Origin: Pseudomonadota bacterium
Lineage (GTDB): Bacteria; Pseudomonadota; Gammaproteobacteria; Burkholderiales; Thiobacillaceae
Length of the DNA: 64,000 nucleotides
NCBI GenBank assembly: GCA_021811235.1
Contig: JAJZPG010000004.1
Location: 1-64,000, forward strand
Direction of reading: 5' to 3'
In this document: piece by piece, positions 37,550-48,246 of the stretch
How the letters are laid out: every line of letters starts with the position of its first letter
Numbering within the stretch: position 1 is the stretch's first letter
Notes under the pieces: model-generated
The model's input: the letters and a program-made list of their open reading frames with translations, nothing else
Database searches by the model: none
Told to the model about the DNA's origin: nothing
Translations under genes and position numbers: made by a program

Positions 37550-38848
37550 CTAAGTTGAGGCGTTCCCTGACAAGCCGTCTTCCGGGGCGGGGAGATAGAT
37601 GCGCGCCATCTTCACGGCACGGTCCTGGGTCTGCACGATTTCCACCGGCACGTCGCCCAGCTTGAGGCTCACGCCTGCCTCAGGGATGTCCTCGAACTGT
37701 TCCAGCAGCAAGCCGTTCAGCGTCTTCGGGCCATCCAGCGGCAGCGACAGGCCGAGCTTGCGGTTCAGATGGCGCAGCAGCACCGTACCCTCCGCCAGCC
37801 AGCTGCCGTCCTCCTCGCGACGCAGATAGCCCATGTCCGAAGGGGCCTGGGTGGTGAATTCTCCGACCATTTCCTCCAGCAGATCCTCCAGTGTCACCAG
37901 CCCCTGCAGTTCACCGTATTCGTCGACCACCAGCGCCAGCCGCCGGCGCCCGCTCTGGAAATTGCGCAACTGGGTGAACAGCGGCGTACCGGCCGGGACG
38001 AAATACGGCACCTCGAGATTCTCCTTCAGCGTTTCGGGATCGAGCGCCTCGCCTGCCAGCGCGTGCAACACGCGGCGCACGTGCAGCACGCCGAGCAGAT
38101 TGTCCGGCGAGCCCTGCTGCACCACCAGCCGGGTGTGATGGCTGGTGGCAATCTGCTGGCGCAGGCGTTCGGGCTCGTCCTCGATATCGATCGCCTCGAT
38201 CTGGTTTCTCGGCGTCATCACGTCGTCGACCGTGATGTCCTCCAGTTCCAGCAGGTTCATCAGGATGCGGTGGTGTTCGCGCGGCAGCCGCCCGGACGAT
38301 TCCAGCACGATGGTGCGCAGTTCTTCCAACCCCAGGCTGTTGCCCTGCCCCGGTTCGGGCTGCTTGATGCGCAGCAGCTTCAGGATGCCCTGCACGAACA
38401 GATTCACGAACCACACCACCGGATAGGCCAGTTTCAGCAGCGGCGTCAGCAGCAGCGTCGCCGGGTAGGCGACGCGTTCGGGAAAGGATGCGCCCAGCAC
38501 CTTGGGCGTGACTTCGCTGAACACCAGGATGAGAAAGGTCAGCAGCAGCGTTGCCACGAACAGCACCATCTCGCCGTCGCCGAACAGGCGGATCGCCAAC
38601 ACCGCGGACAGCGTGCCGGAAGCGGAATTGACCAGGTTGTTGCCGAGCAGGATCACGCCCAGGAGCTTGTCGGTCTGGTCCAGCAACGTCTTGGCGCGCA
38701 TCGCGCCGCGCACGCCGGATTCGGCGGCATGGCGCAGGCGATAGCGGTTGATCGCCATCATCGCGGTCTCGGACGCGGAGAAAAACGCCGAGGTCAAAAG
38801 CAGAATGGCTAGCACGCTGAACAGCGTGCCGGTGGAAATGTTATCCAA
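37550..38848 (-). CDS. CNNM/CorC-HlyC family membrane protein
   Basis: The 432-residue protein has a DUF21 (CNNM) domain with about four transmembrane helices in residues 1-180, a CBS pair (about 205-330, DVMTPRNQIEAID and VVDEYGELQGLVTLEDLL) and a C-terminal CorC/HlyC domain. Relatives are implicated in Mg/Co transport or resistance. It starts 11 bp after ypjD. This DUF21-CBS-CorC gene often sits beside ypjD and ffh in proteobacteria. Confidence 0.92.
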   Translation of the reverse strand: MDNISTGTLFSVLAILLLTSAFFSASETAMMAINRYRLRHAAESGVRGAMRAKTLLDQTDKLLGVILLGNNLVNSASGTLSAVLAIRLFGDGEMVLFVATLLLTFLILVFSEVTPKVLGASFPERVAYPATLLLTPLLKLAYPVVWFVNLFVQGILKLLRIKQPEPGQGNSLGLEELRTIVLESSGRLPREHHRILMNLLELEDITVDDVMTPRNQIEAIDIEDEPERLRQQIATSHHTRLVVQQGSPDNLLGVLHVRRVLHALAGEALDPETLKENLEVPYFVPAGTPLFTQLRNFQSGRRRLALVVDEYGELQGLVTLEDLLEEMVGEFTTQAPSDMGYLRREEDGSWLAEGTVLLRHLNRKLGLSLPLDGPKTLNGLLLEQFEDIPEAGVSLKLGDVPVEIVQTQDRAVKMARIYLPAPEDGLSGNAST

Positions 38849-38859
38849 TCAGGACCGCC

Positions 38860-39648
38860 TCAACGTCCGAGCAGGACTTCCAGCACGAACTGCGTGCCCA
38901 CATACGCCAGCAGCAGCAGGGTGAAGCCGGTGATCGTCCAGTACAGGGCCGTGCGCCCGCGCCAACCACGGAAATGCCGCCCCAGCAGCAGGCCGCCGAA
39001 CACCAGCCAGGACAGGATCGCCAGCACGACCTTGTGCGTCCATTGCAGGGGCTGGCCGAACAATTCTTCCGAAAACAGGATGCCGCTCGACACCGCGAGC
39101 GTCAGCAGAACGAAACCCGCGCCGATCGTGCGGAACAATACCGCCTCCAGCGTGAGCAGGGGCGGCACTGCGCCGACCGCCAGGGCCCCGCGGTGCAGCT
39201 GCTTTTCCAGCACGGTCATCAACGCCGCATGCAAGGCTGCGACCGCGAGCAGGCCATACGCCAGGAAAGACACCACCAGATGCGCGCGCAGGGCCAGCGC
39301 CTGCGAATTGGGGATGGCATGGGTGGCGGTGAATGCTGCCATCAGCAGCACGCCGGCCGCCGCCAGGGCGTTGACCCACGACTGGATGCGAGCGAGCGGC
39401 GCGCCGTGGCTGCTCGCCCAATACATCAGTGCGGCGAGCCAGACAATCGCAGAAACCGAATTGCCGAAACCCAGGCGGATATCCCCCTCGCCCAGCACCG
39501 ACGCATACAGCAGCGCGCCGTGTGCCAAAAGGGTCGACGGCAACACCAGGCGCAGCCAGCGGGATGGGGCAGGCATGCGGTGCATCTGCCAGGCCATCCA
39601 GCCGTACAACGCACTCACGCACAAAGCAGCCAGCAGAAACGGAGACAT
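38860..39648 (-). CDS. ypjD: CcsA-like cytochrome c assembly membrane protein (YpjD)
   Basis: The 262-residue protein has about eight transmembrane helices and falls in the CcsA/CcmC-type family. Conserved His residues appear in RAHLVVSFLAYG and QWTHKVVLA, positions expected for heme contact. In E. coli YpjD is divergent from ffh, as here (64 bp). The exact role remains uncertain. Confidence 0.88.
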   Translation of the reverse strand: MSPFLLAALCVSALYGWMAWQMHRMPAPSRWLRLVLPSTLLAHGALLYASVLGEGDIRLGFGNSVSAIVWLAALMYWASSHGAPLARIQSWVNALAAAGVLLMAAFTATHAIPNSQALALRAHLVVSFLAYGLLAVAALHAALMTVLEKQLHRGALAVGAVPPLLTLEAVLFRTIGAGFVLLTLAVSSGILFSEELFGQPLQWTHKVVLAILSWLVFGGLLLGRHFRGWRGRTALYWTITGFTLLLLAYVGTQFVLEVLLGR

Positions 39649-39712
39649 TCGTTAAAATAGGAAGGCGTTCCAACCTATTATCCATGCCGCCTGCGGCGGC
39701 AACAAGGAAGCC

Positions 39713-41056
<1,344 letters not shown>

Positions 41057-41134
41057 CCGGTTTGCGCGCCGCCGCTCCAGACTCGCCCCCGAGCGCGGCT
41101 CGCGCAACCCACTGGCGGACCTCAGTTTTTCGGG

Positions 41135-41140
41135 TATAAT
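41135..41140 (+). promoter_or_regulatory. -10 element of the rpsP operon promoter
   Basis: A perfect TATAAT lies 35 bp upstream of the rpsP ATG, after a GGG. A -35 match is weak (CTGGCG at 17-bp spacing). The position and the operon that follows support a strong ribosomal-protein promoter. Confidence 0.6.
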
Positions 41141-41174
41141 TCGCGGTTTTCTCCGTTTACCGGTGGGTTGAATC

Positions 41175-41426
41175 ATGGTCGTTATTCGTCTTTCGCGCGG
41201 CGGCGCCAAAAACCGTCCTTTCTACAACGTGGTGGTGGCCGATTCGCGCTGCCGTCGTGATGGCCGCTTCATCGAGCGCGTCGGCTTCTACAATCCCGTC
41301 GCCGCCGAAGGCAGCGAAGCGGTGCGCCTGGACCAGGAACGCATCGGCTACTGGGTGAGCAACGGTGCGCAGATGTCCGACACCGTCGCCCGCCTGGTCA
41401 AGCAGAACAAGCCCGCTGCCGCCTGA
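41175..41426 (+). CDS. rpsP: 30S ribosomal protein S16
   Basis: The 83-residue S16 begins [25 protein letters not shown], a family hallmark, and ends in a short Lys/Ala tail. It heads the conserved rpsP-rimM-trmD-rplS operon. Confidence 0.98.
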   Translation: MVVIRLSRGGAKNRPFYNVVVADSRCRRDGRFIERVGFYNPVAAEGSEAVRLDQERIGYWVSNGAQMSDTVARLVKQNKPAAA

Positions 41427-41462
41427 TTTGGCTGAAACCGAAAGCTGGGTCGGCCACTTGAA

Positions 41463-41963
41463 TTGAATAACGACTGGGTCGTGATGGGGCGCATTGCCGC
41501 CCCGTTCGGCATCAAGGGCTGGGTCAAGGTCCAGCCCTACAGCGAGGATCCGGGCGCACTGATGGATTTCGAGTCCTGGCGCGTCGGGCGCGGCGAGCAG
41601 CACACGCAATACGCCGTCGAAGAAATCCAGGACCACGGCAATGCCTTGGTCGCCAAACTGGCCGGCATCGACGACCGCGACGCGGCGTATGCCCTGCGCG
41701 GACAGGAAGTTTCGGTGGCGAGGAACGAACTCCCCGCGCCCGAGGAAAACGAGTTTTACTGGTCGGACCTGATCGGACTGAAGGTCTTCAACCGCGAAGG
41801 CATCGAACTGGGCAAGGTGACGAGCCTGATGGAAACCGGCGCGCACGACGTGCTGGTCGTCAAGGGCACGCGCGAATACCTGATCCCCTTCGTCGCCGCC
41901 TTCGTCGGCAAGGTCGATCTGGCAGGCGGAACGATCGAGGTGGACTGGGGCGAAGACTACTGA
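41463..41963 (+). CDS. rimM: Ribosome maturation factor RimM
   Basis: RimM assists 30S head assembly and binds S19. The 166-residue protein has the N-terminal RimM barrel ([16 protein letters not shown]) and the C-terminal PRC barrel ([20 protein letters not shown]). A TTG start at 41463 is used because no ATG/GTG gives the full N terminus. The stop shares a base with the trmD ATG. Confidence 0.95.
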   Translation: MNNDWVVMGRIAAPFGIKGWVKVQPYSEDPGALMDFESWRVGRGEQHTQYAVEEIQDHGNALVAKLAGIDDRDAAYALRGQEVSVARNELPAPEENEFYWSDLIGLKVFNREGIELGKVTSLMETGAHDVLVVKGTREYLIPFVAAFVGKVDLAGGTIEVDWGEDY

Positions 41964-42670
41964 TGCGCTTCGATGCCATCACGCTCTTCCCCGAGATGTT
42001 CGATGCCGTACTGGATTACGGCATCACGCGGCGGGCGCTGGATCGCGGGCTGTATCGGTTCAAATCGTGGAACCCGCGCGATTTCACCGACGACCCGCAC
42101 CGCACGGTGGACGACCGACCCTACGGTGGGGGCCCCGGGATGCTGATGCTGGCGGAGCCGCTGGACCGCACATTGAATGCGATCCAGCAGGATCTGGCGA
42201 GTGAGGATTTGACGCCTTGGGTGGTGCATTTTTCGCCGCGCGGCCGACCTCTGACGCAGCAGCGGGTGATGGAGCTGAAGGACAGGCCTGCACTAGCCCT
42301 GCTGTGCGGACGCTACGAGGGCATCGACGAGCGCTTGCTCGCACGCCGCGTGGACGAGGAAATCTCGCTCGGCGACTTCGTGCTGTCGGGCGGCGAACTG
42401 CCGGCGCTGGCGCTGATGGATGCGATCATCCGGCAGTTGCCGGGTGCATTGAACGACGCCGAATCGGCGGTGCAGGATTCGTTCAGCCACGGGCTGCTCG
42501 ACTGCCCGCACTACACTCGGCCCGATGAGTGGCAGGGGATGACGGTGCCAGATGTGCTGAAAAGCGGCAACCACGCGGCGATCGCCAAGTGGCGCCACGA
42601 AGAAAGCCTGCGGCTGACTGCCGCGCTGCGGCCCGACCTGCTGGAACAGGCGCAGCAGAAAAAAGATTGA
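41963..42670 (+). CDS. trmD: tRNA (guanine-37 N1)-methyltransferase
   Basis: TrmD methylates G37 of tRNAs and prevents +1 frameshifting. The 235-residue SPOUT enzyme shows [17 protein letters not shown], the knot region ([33 protein letters not shown]) and the C-terminal substrate domain. Translation is coupled to rimM. Confidence 0.97.
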   Translation: MRFDAITLFPEMFDAVLDYGITRRALDRGLYRFKSWNPRDFTDDPHRTVDDRPYGGGPGMLMLAEPLDRTLNAIQQDLASEDLTPWVVHFSPRGRPLTQQRVMELKDRPALALLCGRYEGIDERLLARRVDEEISLGDFVLSGGELPALALMDAIIRQLPGALNDAESAVQDSFSHGLLDCPHYTRPDEWQGMTVPDVLKSGNHAAIAKWRHEESLRLTAALRPDLLEQAQQKKD

Positions 42671-42736
42671 CCGGTCTGCCCGGCAACGGGCAAACCGGGA
42701 ATGAGCGGCGCCGGGGTTGGAACAAACCCCGGCGCC
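42671..42736 (+). promoter_or_regulatory. Two strong hairpins between trmD and rplS
   Basis: Hairpin 1 (42671-42698) pairs CCGGT-C-TGCCCG with CGGGCA-A-ACCGG around GCAA. Hairpin 2 (42707-42736) is a perfect 12-bp stem, GGCGCCGGGGTT with AACCCCGGCGCC, loop GGAACA. Neither has a T-run, so they are more likely RNA processing, stability or L19 autoregulation structures than simple terminators. They fill half of the 135-bp gap. Confidence 0.6.
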
Positions 42737-42805
42737 AATGTGAAACGGCGTGACGTCCACCCACAAGGGGTGCACCTCTCTCGCCAGATGTAAGGAAACA
42801 TCGTC

Positions 42806-43189
42806 ATGAACATCATCGAGCAACTCGAGCAGGAAGAAATCGCCCGCCTGGGCAAGACCATCCCCGACTTCGCGCCCGGCGACACTGTCGTCGTCCAGGT
42901 GAAGGTGAAGGAAGGCAACCGCGAGCGTCTGCAGGCTTACGAAGGCGTCGTCATCGCCAAGCGCAACCGCGGTCTCAACTCCGCCTTCACCGTGCGCAAG
43001 ATCTCCGCCGGCGAAGGCGTCGAGCGCACCTTCCAGACCTACTCGCCGCTGGTCGCCAGCATCGAAGTCAAACGCCGCGGCGACGTGCGCCGCGCCAAGC
43101 TGTACTACCTGCGCGACCGCTCCGGCAAGTCCGCACGCATCAAGGAAAAGCTGCCCGCCCGCAAGGCCGCAGCGACGGCTGCCGAATAA
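42806..43189 (+). CDS. rplS: 50S ribosomal protein L19
   Basis: The 127-residue L19 shows [34 protein letters not shown] and the C-terminal [19 protein letters not shown]. It ends the rpsP operon, followed by a clear terminator. Confidence 0.98.
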   Translation: MNIIEQLEQEEIARLGKTIPDFAPGDTVVVQVKVKEGNRERLQAYEGVVIAKRNRGLNSAFTVRKISAGEGVERTFQTYSPLVASIEVKRRGDVRRAKLYYLRDRSGKSARIKEKLPARKAAATAAE

Positions 43190-43208
43190 GCCGTCCCCTG
43201 TTGCAATG

Positions 43209-43236
43209 AAAACGCCCGCTACGTGCGGGCGTTTTT
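43209..43236 (+). terminator. Rho-independent terminator of the rpsP operon
   Basis: An 11-bp stem AAAACGCCCGC / GCGGGCGTTTT with loop TACGT is followed by T. It lies 19 bp after the rplS stop. Confidence 0.92.
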
Positions 43237-43297
43237 GCGTTGCAAGTCCGCCACTTGCCGCCCGACGGGTCAGGGCGCCCTCGGCTAGAATGCAGCC

Positions 43298-43831
43298 ATG
43301 CCCGCCTACGATGCCATCCTTGCCGCCCCGATGTGCCGCCTCGGTGCCAGTTTCACTGGTGACGCCCTGACACGGCTGGATTTCCTGCCCGCGGACACAC
43401 CCGCCTCCACCCGGCTGGACAGCCGGGCGGACTGGCTGTCGCGCGAGCTCGACGCCTACTGGCAGTATCCTGCCCACAGTATCGATCTGCTTTACGTGCC
43501 TCAGGGCACCCCGTTCCAGTTGCGGGTGTGGCATGCGCTGCTGAACATCCCGGCCGGCCAGCCGACGACCTACGGCGCACTGGCCAGACAGCTCGGCAGC
43601 GCCGCGCGCGCCGTGGGTCAAGCTTGCGGATCGAACCCCCTACCCATCCTCATTCCCTGCCACCGCGTGGTGGCAGCCGGTGGGCTGGGCGGCTTCATGC
43701 ATTCGGCTTCCGGCGCGCCTCTCGACGTGAAAATCTGGCTGCTGGCGCATGAACGGGCGACCTCACCCAAGTCGACCGCCCCCTCTCCCGCACGCGGGAG
43801 AGGGCGAAAACGTCATGCCCAAACCGATTAA
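43298..43831 (+). CDS. ogt: Methylated-DNA--[protein]-cysteine S-methyltransferase
   Basis: Ogt removes O6-alkyl groups from guanine onto its own cysteine. The 177-residue protein has the helix-turn-helix part (TTYGALARQLGSAARAVG), the active-site motif IPCHRVV and GGLGGF. The normal core ends around WLLAHERA. The last ~20 residues (SPARGRGRKRHAQTD) are encoded by an inserted palindromic repeat and look like acquired tail. It overlaps the xerD start by 17 bp. Confidence 0.92.
   Translation: MPAYDAILAAPMCRLGASFTGDALTRLDFLPADTPASTRLDSRADWLSRELDAYWQYPAHSIDLLYVPQGTPFQLRVWHALLNIPAGQPTTYGALARQLGSAARAVGQACGSNPLPILIPCHRVVAAGGLGGFMHSASGAPLDVKIWLLAHERATSPKSTAPSPARGRGRKRHAQTD
43781..43804. repeat. Palindromic repeat forming the ogt tail and the xerD ribosome-binding region
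   Basis: CCCTCTCCCG at 43781-43790 and CGGGAGAGGG at 43795-43804 form a perfect 10-bp stem around CACG. This is a common dispersed proteobacterial palindrome. Its right arm ends 10 nt before the xerD ATG and supplies the only purine-rich Shine-Dalgarno-like sequence there. Confidence 0.8.
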
Positions 43832-44717
43832 CGACGCGCTGATTGACCGTTTCTGCGATCACTTGTGGCTGGAAGACGGGCTGGCCGAACTGACGCTGGC
43901 GGCGTACCGGCGCGATCTCAAAGCCTACGCCACCTGGCTGGAAAAGGAACGCGGCCACGCCCTGAACAGCACGGTGGCAGGCGACATCGAGGCCTACCTG
44001 GCCTGGCGTTTCGCGCGTCGCGCCCAGCCGCGCAGCGCCGCGCGCTACACCTCGGCGTTGAAACGCTTCTACCGCTATCTGCTGCGCGAGAACCTGATCG
44101 CAGCCGATCCCACGCTCAACCTCGACAGCCCCAAGCTGCCGCGCGCACTACCCAAGACGCTGACCGAGGACGACGTCGAACGCCTGCTCGACAGCGCCGG
44201 CAGCGAAACGCCACTCGGACTGCGCGATCGCGCGATGCTGGAGACGCTGTACGCCACGGGCCTGCGGGTATCCGAACTGGTCGGCCTGAAGCTGACTGCG
44301 CTGAATCTCAACGACGGCGTGCTGCGCGTCACCGGCAAGGGCAACAAGGACCGCCTGGTGCCGCTGGGGGAAGAAGCGGTGCGCTGGCTGCAACGCTATC
44401 TGGCGGACGCCCGCCCGCAATTATTGGGCCGGCAACTTTCCGATGCGGTGTTCGTCACGCCGCGCGGAGGCAGCATGACCCGGCAGGCCTTCTGGTATCT
44501 GATCAAGCGGCGTGCGCATGCGGCAGGCATCAGCCGTCCATTGTCGCCGCACACGCTTCGCCACGCCTTTGCCACCCACCTCCTGAACCACGGCGCCGAC
44601 CTGCGCGTAGTGCAGATGCTGCTCGGACACAGCGATATCTCGACCACGCAGATCTACACCCACGTCGCGCGCGAACGGATGAAGCAGCTGCATGCACAGC
44701 ACCACCCGCGCGGCTGA
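43815..44717 (+). CDS. xerD: Site-specific tyrosine recombinase XerD
   Basis: XerD with XerC resolves chromosome dimers at dif. The 300-residue protein has the SAM-like N-terminal domain (FCDHLWLEDGLAELTLAAYRRDL) and the catalytic domain with Arg in YATGLRVSELVGL, Lys in GKGNKDR, HTLRHAFATHLL, the LGHSDISTTQIYTHV block and its nucleophilic Tyr. The ATG at 43815 fits the family N terminus. It is convergent with the next gene, 3 bp away. Confidence 0.95.
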   Translation: MPKPINDALIDRFCDHLWLEDGLAELTLAAYRRDLKAYATWLEKERGHALNSTVAGDIEAYLAWRFARRAQPRSAARYTSALKRFYRYLLRENLIAADPTLNLDSPKLPRALPKTLTEDDVERLLDSAGSETPLGLRDRAMLETLYATGLRVSELVGLKLTALNLNDGVLRVTGKGNKDRLVPLGEEAVRWLQRYLADARPQLLGRQLSDAVFVTPRGGSMTRQAFWYLIKRRAHAAGISRPLSPHTLRHAFATHLLNHGADLRVVQMLLGHSDISTTQIYTHVARERMKQLHAQHHPRG

Positions 44718-44720
44718 GCA

Positions 44721-45677
44721 TCAGACCCGCGAACTGGGTTTCGCCAGATAGAACCACTCCTGGCCGGGCAATGCGGCAGGGTTGGGGAACACGACGTGGC
44801 CATCGCAATCGGCCACCACCGGCGTGCCGTCGTGACGCGTGCCGATGCGCTCCCCCGCCCGCACCCGATCGAAACTGGCCCAGGCACGCGCGAACGCATC
44901 GCCCGAATGGGCGCGATCGACGACCTGGTAGAGCCTCAGCGCCTCGGTCGCGCCCACCGGCGCCGGCGCCGACTCCGAGGTCAGCCCCTGCTGCGCCAGC
45001 GCATGATGGATCGCCCGATACGCCACCCCGGGCGCTGCGGGGTCGTCGTGCTGGCCGCATTCCAGGGTAAGCGCAATGCCGCCCTGTGAACGCATGTATT
45101 CGGTCGTGCCGACGCCGTAATGCACGTCGGCCTCGCGTGACGATGCGCCGGCCGCCAAGCGGCGCGAGACGCCCGCAGCATAGGTGTCGAGCCACCCGTC
45201 GACGAAGCGGTGCACACCGAGCGAAAGCGCCAGCGCAGTTTCCTCGGCAGCGCGTGCGAACGGTTCCAGCGTGCCGCTATTGTCTTCCGGCCCCAGCATG
45301 ACAAACGGTTCTCCTGCGGTATGGAAGGAATGCAGGTCGAGCAGCGCGTCATGCTGCGCCAGCAGGGGACACAGCCAGTTGGCGATGCGGTCCTCGAATT
45401 CGCGCGGCGCGTCGGTCGGCACCAGGTTGCGGTTGAGATTGCGGTCGCCCATGCGCTGACGGCGGGCATAGGCAAGCGGGTTGGTGACCGGAACGAAAGT
45501 GACCGTGCCGGCGACTATGCCCAGCTGGCCGGATTCGATTTCGCCGATCACGCGGCGGATCGCCTGGGTGCCGCAGGTTTCGTTGCCGTGCACCGCCCCC
45601 AGCACGATGAGCCGGGCACCGGCTGCCAGGCCGGTGAAGCTTAGCGATTGGAAATGAAGCGCTCCGAGTTCATTCAT
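44721..45677 (-). CDS. AstE/aspartoacylase-like zinc deacylase
   Basis: The 318-residue protein is an M14-type metallohydrolase of the succinylglutamate desuccinylase/aspartoacylase family. Zinc ligands are visible in LGAVHGNETCG (His, Glu) and LLDLHSFHT (His), and a late TLECGQHDD segment holds the likely general-base Glu. Arginine-catabolism ast genes are absent here, so a standard AstE role is not supported; the substrate is unknown. It overlaps the upstream permease gene by 4 bp. Confidence 0.87.
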   Translation of the reverse strand: MNELGALHFQSLSFTGLAAGARLIVLGAVHGNETCGTQAIRRVIGEIESGQLGIVAGTVTFVPVTNPLAYARRQRMGDRNLNRNLVPTDAPREFEDRIANWLCPLLAQHDALLDLHSFHTAGEPFVMLGPEDNSGTLEPFARAAEETALALSLGVHRFVDGWLDTYAAGVSRRLAAGASSREADVHYGVGTTEYMRSQGGIALTLECGQHDDPAAPGVAYRAIHHALAQQGLTSESAPAPVGATEALRLYQVVDRAHSGDAFARAWASFDRVRAGERIGTRHDGTPVVADCDGHVVFPNPAALPGQEWFYLAKPSSRV

Positions 45678-46411
45678 ACAGACATCGCCTTGAACAGCAA
45701 CGACACGCTCGACACCAGCAGCAACACGCCCACCATCCGCGTCATCTGCGCCGGCCCCAGACCGACGTGCGCCCGCCCGCCCAGATAAAGGGCGCCGAGC
45801 ACCAACGGCAATGCAATCACATAGGCGATCCATACCTGGGTCGTCAGCAGCAGGCCCACTATCAGGAAGCTGGCAATGCGCGTCAAGCCTTCGATGAAGA
45901 ACAGCGCCGACAGCGTCGCACGCAGCTCGCCCTTGTCGCGGATGCGGTGGGACAGATAGATCACATACGGCGGCCCGCCGGTACCGAACAGGCCGCCGAC
46001 AGTGCCTCCGGTAAGCGAGGCCGGCAGGGCCCACAATCGCGAGACCGGCTTCTCGCCATGGAGGTTCAGCATGCTGCGCACCGCAAACATGAACACGAAA
46101 ACCGCCAGCGCAACCAGCATCGGCGCCTGCGGCAGGTTGACCAGCAGGCTGGTGCCCAGTGCTACGCCGACGATGCTGAACGGGATGAGAATGCCGACCT
46201 CGTTCCATAGCACGCGCTTGAAGTGCAGGCCACCCAGCACCAGCGACGCAGTGAAATCCAGCAGCAGCACCAGCGGCACGACGAACCGCAGCGGCAGGAA
46301 CAGCGCCAGCAAAGGCACGGCGATCAACCCCGAGCCAAAGCCGGTGATGCCGCGAATGAAATAGGCAGACAGCAGAATGGCCGCCGCAGCGGCCATGTGT
46401 TCGGGACTCAC
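45674..46411 (-). CDS. TauE/SafE (TSUP) family membrane permease
   Basis: The 245-residue protein has about eight transmembrane helices in two related halves, with GITGFGSGLIAVPLL and GTVGGLFGTGGPPYVIYL, the repeat motifs of TSUP transporters. Family members export sulfite, sulfoacetate or related anions. The GTG start at 46411 overlaps the folB stop as GTGA. The substrate cannot be told from sequence. Confidence 0.9.
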   Translation of the reverse strand: MSPEHMAAAAAILLSAYFIRGITGFGSGLIAVPLLALFLPLRFVVPLVLLLDFTASLVLGGLHFKRVLWNEVGILIPFSIVGVALGTSLLVNLPQAPMLVALAVFVFMFAVRSMLNLHGEKPVSRLWALPASLTGGTVGGLFGTGGPPYVIYLSHRIRDKGELRATLSALFFIEGLTRIASFLIVGLLLTTQVWIAYVIALPLVLGALYLGGRAHVGLGPAQMTRMVGVLLLVSSVSLLFKAMSV

Positions 46412-46770
46412 GGACGCGTGCCGCGCTCGATGGTGATGCCGAGTTCCTTGATTCCCGGCACGATGGCGAATTTGGTCACCGACACCTTCACCCACGGCGC
46501 GCCGAATTCGTCACGCACGATCGCCGCCACGTGCTCGGCGACCGATTCGACCAGGGTGATCGGCTGCGGCGCATTGTGCAGGTAGTGCTTCACCCGATTG
46601 GCCACCGCGCCATAGTCGATGGTGTCGGCGACGTTATCGCTGCCGCCCGCCTTGCTGTGCGGCAACCCGATCTCCAGATCGAGCCGTACCGGCTGCGGCA
46701 CTTTGCGTTCCCACTCGTATATGCCGATAATCAGTTCGAGACGAAAGTCCCGCAAGAACAAGATATCCAT
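46408..46770 (-). CDS. folB: Dihydroneopterin aldolase
   Basis: FolB converts 7,8-dihydroneopterin to 6-hydroxymethyl-dihydropterin in folate synthesis. The 120-residue protein shows LRDFRLELIIGIYEWERK, DTIDYGAVANRV, TLVESVAEHVA and VTKFAIVPG with the catalytic Lys. The ATG at 46770 fits E. coli length (122). It is divergent from plsY. Confidence 0.94.
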   Translation of the reverse strand: MDILFLRDFRLELIIGIYEWERKVPQPVRLDLEIGLPHSKAGGSDNVADTIDYGAVANRVKHYLHNAPQPITLVESVAEHVAAIVRDEFGAPWVKVSVTKFAIVPGIKELGITIERGTRP

Positions 46771-46819
46771 CGCGCTGCCCGTCAAGGGGCCCACCCAAAA
46801 CCCGCCATTTTACTGACTT

Positions 46820-47422
46820 ATGACCACCCTGTTGTTTATTGCTGCCGCCTATCTGCTCGGGTCGCTGTCGTTCGCCGTGATCGTCAGCCGTGCCATGGGC
46901 CTGCCCGATCCGCGCAGCTTCGGCTCGGGCAATCCCGGCGCCACCAATGTGCTGCGTACCGGGCGCAAGGCGGCCGCCGCGCTGACGCTGCTGGGCGACG
47001 CCCTGAAAGGCTGGCTCGCGGTGGTTCTGGCGCGCACACTGGCGCCGCAGTTCGGCCTGGACGAGGGGGGCGTCCTGCTGTGCGCACTGGCGGTGTTCAT
47101 CGGCCACCTGTTTCCGCTGTTCTTCCGCTTCCAGGGCGGCAAGGGCGTCGCCACCGCGCTCGGCGTGCTGGTCGGCCTCAACCCCTGGCTCGGCCTGGCG
47201 TGCCTCGCCACCTGGATGACGATGGCGCTGCTGTTCCGCATCTCCTCGCTGTCAGCGCTGGTCACCGCCCTGCTGGCACCACTCTATGCCGGCCTGCTGA
47301 TGGGCTGGGGCGATGCCGCGACGGCGGTACTGGTGATCGCGCTCCTGCTGGTCTATCGTCACAAAAGCAATCTCATCAAACTGGTCAACGGCGAGGAAGC
47401 CCGCATCGGCAAACGCTCCTGA
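46820..47422 (+). CDS. plsY: Glycerol-3-phosphate acyltransferase PlsY
   Basis: PlsY transfers acyl from acyl-phosphate to glycerol-3-phosphate. The 200-residue membrane protein carries the three family motifs: [11 protein letters not shown], the [14 protein letters not shown] loop and the late [15 protein letters not shown]. About five transmembrane helices are present. Confidence 0.96.
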   Translation: MTTLLFIAAAYLLGSLSFAVIVSRAMGLPDPRSFGSGNPGATNVLRTGRKAAAALTLLGDALKGWLAVVLARTLAPQFGLDEGGVLLCALAVFIGHLFPLFFRFQGGKGVATALGVLVGLNPWLGLACLATWMTMALLFRISSLSALVTALLAPLYAGLLMGWGDAATAVLVIALLLVYRHKSNLIKLVNGEEARIGKRS

Positions 47423-47437
47423 CCCGATATTCCAGAC

Positions 47438-48244
47438 ATGGCCCTCTTCGACAAAACCATCGACCACGCAAAGGAAAGCCTCGCGGAGGTCTCGCGTGAG
47501 GCGATCGATCATGCCGGCGTCCGCCTGGCGGACGTGGTGAAAGTCGGCGTATCGCAGGCCGGCACCGAACTGAAGGACGTGATTCTCCAGGCCAGCCAGG
47601 AGATCGACTCCAAGCTCGACAAGATTTCCGACGAACTGCACGAACAGCGCCAGTTCACCAAGGACGACGTGCGCGAATTGGTCGACTACGCCGGCGAGAA
47701 GCTCGGCACGCTAATGGACGAACGCATCGTCCGCGCCAAGGCCGAAATCTCCGCTCTGGTCCAGGAAAAGGTCGAATACTTCAAGCACGAGGTCGACAGC
47801 TTCTTCATCGAACGCCAGCGCGACCTCGCACGCGAGCGGCGGCGGCTGTTCATCAACGTCGCCATCGCGGTGCTGGCCTCGCTGTCGCTCGGCTTCGTTT
47901 CCTGGCTGTACCACCAGTACCTCGGCGGCGGACTCGACGTGTTCGCCATCTTCCGCATCGTGTTCGCCTCGCTGGCGGGCGGGTACGCCGCCTATCTCGC
48001 AGTCAAGCTACTGCGCCGCTGGCTGTCGATGTCGGAACACAGGAAAGACACCCTGTTCCTGGTGAGCCGCTACTGGGGCGTGCTGCGCCCCGAAAGCATT
48101 TTCGGCACGCTGGTGCTGGTGTGCCTGATGGCGGTTCTGGTCGGCTTCCTGCTATTCCCGGACCAGATCGCGCATCTCACTGGCAGCGAAACCTGGCTCA
48201 AGGCCCTGCGCGATGCCTTTCCCTTTTTGCACCGGGGCAACTGA
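47438..48244 (+). CDS. Uncharacterised coiled-coil protein with three C-terminal membrane helices
   Basis: The 268-residue protein has no family I recognise. Residues 1-135 are a long amphipathic, highly charged helical region ([20 protein letters not shown]-like heptads). Transmembrane helices follow at about 137-158, 167-191 and 221-241. There is no signal peptide, so the coiled coil probably faces the cytoplasm. It starts 15 bp after plsY and is likely co-transcribed, suggesting a link to membrane lipid synthesis or envelope organisation (inference). Confidence 0.85.
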   Translation: MALFDKTIDHAKESLAEVSREAIDHAGVRLADVVKVGVSQAGTELKDVILQASQEIDSKLDKISDELHEQRQFTKDDVRELVDYAGEKLGTLMDERIVRAKAEISALVQEKVEYFKHEVDSFFIERQRDLARERRRLFINVAIAVLASLSLGFVSWLYHQYLGGGLDVFAIFRIVFASLAGGYAAYLAVKLLRRWLSMSEHRKDTLFLVSRYWGVLRPESIFGTLVLVCLMAVLVGFLLFPDQIAHLTGSETWLKALRDAFPFLHRGN

Positions 48245-48246
48245 AT

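Noticed and set aside
44721-45677. Arginine succinyltransferase pathway enzyme AstE
   Set aside because: The fold and zinc ligands fit the superfamily, but no other ast genes are present, so only a generic AstE/aspartoacylase-like call is made.
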